A program made the translations under genes and the position numbers. Below are positions 4,625 to 6,747 of a stretch of 6,747 bases of DNA, one piece after another. Below the pieces are notes generated by a model that was given only the letters and a program-made list of their open reading frames with translations, was not told the origin of the DNA and did no database searches. Source of the DNA: an uncultured Clostridia bacterium (GTDB taxonomy: Bacteria > Bacillota > Clostridia > Oscillospirales > Acutalibacteraceae); NCBI GenBank assembly GCA_946405475.1, contig CAMJHI010000125.1, forward strand, positions 1 to 6,747, written 5' to 3'. How positions within the stretch are numbered: the stretch's first letter is position 1; every line of letters begins with the position of its first letter.

Positions 4625-4859
4625 ACAGTTCGATATTGGCATGGCGGGCAAAGCGGCGATGCTTTGCCTGATGAACAAGACGCCCCCTTTTCGGAACGAA
4701 AACGAAACGGAATCAAAGAACATCTCGCTTTTTGTTTTTTCAAAAAGGTGCGGACGGGCTGAAAGGCTGCTTCACAAAGAATCAACTTGTTTTCATCGTG
4801 CTTGACGCAGCAGGAGAAACAAAGACCTTAAAAGACTTATCCTCATGAGGAGTGAAACC
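4625..4859 (+). other. Long 5' leader of the phosphonate gene with two hairpins and a palindrome over the ribosome binding site
   Basis: No gene is visible. The leader holds a perfect 8-bp hairpin, GGCAAAGC (4647-4654), GGCGAT loop, GCTTTGCC (4661-4668). It also holds an AT-rich hairpin CTTTTTG/CAAAAAG (4728-4734/4741-4747) with a T6 loop, and a perfect 12-bp palindrome TCCTCATGAGGA (4840-4851) that covers most of the ribosome binding site AGGAG (4848-4852). I recognise no riboswitch class. A short AGGAG-containing stretch at 4811-4816 has no start codon after it at a useful distance. Confidence 0.5.
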
Positions 4860-6747
4860 ATGACAGCGTTGATTTTGAATTCCGGCTTGGGTCACAGGAT
4901 GGGAGATCTGACCAAAGATCATCCCAAGTGCATGACCGAGATCTCGAAAGCCGAAACGATATTAAGCCGTCAGCTGCATTTGCTTGTTGCGGCAAATGTT
5001 CATGACGTTGTGATAACCACAGGATATTACGATTCTGTTTTAGAGGAATACTGTCGTTCGCTGGATTTGAATGTCAATATTACTTTTGTCCGCAATCCCT
5101 TGTATGATTCCACGAATTACATTTACTCGATTTACTGTGCGCGTCAGTATTTGCGGGATGACGACATTCTTCTGATGCACGGTGATCTGGTTTTTGAAGA
5201 AAACGTTCTGAGCCGTATTCTGGCTTTTCCGTACAGCTGCATGACGGTCTCTTCTTCCGTGCCGCTTCCTCAAAAGGATTTTAAGGCGGTCGTGCGGGAC
5301 GATCGGATCTATCAGATCGGAATCAATTTTTTCGATCAGGCCGTGGCCGCGCAGCCGTTGTATCAATTCAGAAAAAAAGACTGGCTTCTTTGGCTGCAGG
5401 AAATTGAGCGTTATTGTGAAAGCGGCGATCCGTCTCAGCGGAATTGTTATGCCGAGAACGCTTTCAACGAGATCTCCGAGCATTGTTCTCTCTATGCGTT
5501 AGACGTGCGTGACGCGCTGTGCGGTGAAATCGATACGCCGGACGACCTGCAGGTCATCCGAGATCGGTTGGAGTCTCTTCAGGAAAAAACCGTATACATG
5601 TGCTTTTCGACCGACATGGTGCACAGCGGTCACGTTGCGATCATTCAAAAGGCCGCAAAACTCGGCAGACTGATCATCGGCGTGCTGACAGACAAGGCGG
5701 TCCTGACCTATAAGCGGTTCCCGCTGATCCCGTTTGAGGAAAGAAAGGTTCTGTTTGAAAACCTTGCCGGTGTTTCTCAGGTCGTGGAACAAACCGAATT
5801 GAGTTATCGGGAAAACCTGGAAAAGCTTCGCCCGGATTTCGTGGTGCATGGCGATGATTGGAAAGAAGGGCTTCAAAAGCCCATCCGCGAAGAGGTGATC
5901 CAGGTGCTGTCCTCCTACGGCGGGCAGCTGATCGAATACCCTTATTCCACCAACAAACAGCTGCTCGAAATAGAAAACCGCGTCCGGACGGAGACCGCCA
6001 TGCCGGATATCCGTCGGAAACGGCTCAAGAGAACCATAGAGATCAAAGGCCTTGTAACGGCGATCGAAGCGCACAACGGGCTGACCGGACTGCTCGCAGA
6101 AAACACGGCGGTCGTTCAGGACGGCGTTTCACGGCAGTTTGACAGCATGTGGGTCAGCTCGTTATGCGACAGCACGGCAAAAGGGAAGCCCGATATTGAA
6201 CTGGTCGACATGTCTTCCCGTTTCAGCACGATCGATGAAATATTAGACGTGACCACCAAGCCGATCATCTTTGACGGCGACACCGGCGGCTTGACGGAAC
6301 ACTTTGTTTATACCGTGCGCACGCTTGAACGAATGGGCGTTTCCATGGTGATCATTGAGGACAAGACCGGGTTAAAGAAAAACAGCCTTTTCGGCACCGA
6401 AGCCGTGCAGACACAAGCGCCGATCGATGAGTTTTGCGAAAAGATCCGGGCGGGGAAAGCGGCGCAAAAAACAGCCGACTTCATGATTTGCGCACGGATC
6501 GAAAGCCTGATTCTGGAAAAAGGGCTGCAGGACGCGCTGACGCGCGCCTTCGCTTTTGCGAATGCCGGGGCGGACGCCATCATGATCCACAGCCGCAAAA
6601 AAGATCCCGCGGAAGTTTTTGATTTCATTCGCGCGTTCCGCGAGAAAAACAAGACTACATATCTTGTGGTCGTTCCCACGTCTTTCAACAGCGTTACCGA
6701 AGATGAATTCCGTGCGCTTGGCGTCAACGTCGTGATCTATGCCAATC
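4860..6747 (+). CDS. aepX: Trimodular LicC/PntC-like nucleotidyltransferase - TagD-like cytidylyltransferase - phosphoenolpyruvate mutase (C-terminus cut by window edge)
   Basis: The frame is open from the ATG at 4860 to the window end, 629 residues, with AGGAG 7 nt before the start. Module 1 (1 to about 235) is a nucleotidyltransferase: NSGLGHRMGDLTKDHPKCM (7-25), metal-binding Asp in HGD (107-109) and EIDTPDDL (223-230), resembling LicC-type cytidylyltransferases. Module 2 (about 244-375) is TagD/RfaE-like: HSGH (255-258) and VVHGDDWKEG (328-337). Module 3 (about 386 on) is phosphoenolpyruvate mutase, which converts PEP to phosphonopyruvate, the committed step to phosphonates: EAHNGL (403-408), DGDTGG (472-477), the diagnostic EDK-x5-NS at 500-509, ARIE (545-548). 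About 50 residues of the family's usual end lie past the edge. The expected product route is 2-aminoethylphosphonate activated as a CMP ester for glycan or lipid decoration; this is inference. The first few hundred bases are AT-rich compared with neighbours. Confidence 0.92.
   Translation, partial: MTALILNSGLGHRMGDLTKDHPKCMTEISKAETILSRQLHLLVAANVHDVVITTGYYDSVLEEYCRSLDLNVNITFVRNPLYDSTNYIYSIYCARQYLRDDDILLMHGDLVFEENVLSRILAFPYSCMTVSSSVPLPQKDFKAVVRDDRIYQIGINFFDQAVAAQPLYQFRKKDWLLWLQEIERYCESGDPSQRNCYAENAFNEISEHCSLYALDVRDALCGEIDTPDDLQVIRDRLESLQEKTVYMCFSTDMVHSGHVAIIQKAAKLGRLIIGVLTDKAVLTYKRFPLIPFEERKVLFENLAGVSQVVEQTELSYRENLEKLRPDFVVHGDDWKEGLQKPIREEVIQVLSSYGGQLIEYPYSTNKQLLEIENRVRTETAMPDIRRKRLKRTIEIKGLVTAIEAHNGLTGLLAENTAVVQDGVSRQFDSMWVSSLCDSTAKGKPDIELVDMSSRFSTIDEILDVTTKPIIFDGDTGGLTEHFVYTVRTLERMGVSMVIIEDKTGLKKNSLFGTEAVQTQAPIDEFCEKIRAGKAAQKTADFMICARIESLILEKGLQDALTRAFAFANAGADAIMIHSRKKDPAEVFDFIRAFREKNKTTYLVVVPTSFNSVTEDEFRALGVNVVIYAN

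Noticed and set aside
4241..4762. Plus-strand open frame of 173 residues running from the GNAT gene into the spacer
   Set aside because: Out of frame with the GNAT motif, Arg/His-rich, no ribosome binding site, and it crosses the strong promoter at 4596-4624.
5040..6074. Minus-strand open frames (147 and 191 residues) opposite the phosphonate gene
   Set aside because: The plus-strand frame here has continuous domain motifs; the antisense translations have none.
6308..6727. Minus-strand open frame of 139 residues opposite the PEP mutase module
   Set aside because: Shadow; the plus strand carries EDK-x5-NS and other mutase motifs over this interval.

Overview
The window looks like chromosomal DNA from an anaerobic, fermentative member of the Firmicutes, most likely a gut-type Clostridia or Oscillospiraceae relative. 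The reasons are the [FeFe]-hydrogenase maturation genes, strong AGGAG-type ribosome binding sites, TTGAAA/TATAAT-type promoters with 17-bp spacers, an intracellular family-28-like glycosidase, and GC-rich coding sequence interrupted by AT-rich repeat-filled spacers. The lineage is an inference; there is no rRNA or marker gene to fix it.

Region 1 (1-1824, minus strand) is a tightly packed [FeFe]-hydrogenase maturation operon, in transcription order: a small TM1266-type putative regulator (1824-1567), hydE (1574-531) and hydG (516 to the window edge, cut at its C-terminus). The first two genes overlap by 8 nt, and the hydE stop codon forms part of the hydG ribosome binding site. HydE and HydG are radical-SAM enzymes that help build the 2Fe subcluster of the hydrogenase H-cluster. 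hydF and the hydrogenase itself are not in view.

Region 2 (1825-2487) has no protein gene but is dense in structure. It holds two heptamer arrays in opposite orientation, two short hairpins in opposite orientation whose stems differ by compensatory changes, a minus-strand transcription unit of about 100 nt (promoter, GNRA-loop hairpin, strong intrinsic terminator), two weaker plus-strand terminator-like hairpins, and the plus-strand promoter of the next operon.

Region 3 (2488-4550, plus strand) is a two-gene operon: a cytoplasmic GH28/pectin-lyase-fold protein with a probable C-terminal beta-sandwich insert, followed 2 nt later by a GNAT acetyltransferase. The pairing suggests use of an imported, possibly acetylated or amino-group-bearing, uronate oligosaccharide; this is inference.

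Region 4 (4551-6747, plus strand) begins with a third heptamer array and a strong promoter, then a leader of about 230 nt, then a long gene open to the window end (at least 629 codons). It encodes three fused modules: a LicC/PntC-like nucleotidyltransferase, a TagD-like HxGH cytidylyltransferase, and a phosphoenolpyruvate mutase carrying the diagnostic EDK-x5-NS signature. This is the entry enzyme of phosphonate biosynthesis fused to nucleotide-activating domains, most plausibly the start of a cluster that decorates a cell-surface glycan or lipid with a phosphonate such as 2-aminoethylphosphonate. Its first several hundred bases are markedly AT-richer than its neighbours, which suggests transfer or recent domain assembly. 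This gene is the most interesting item in the window.
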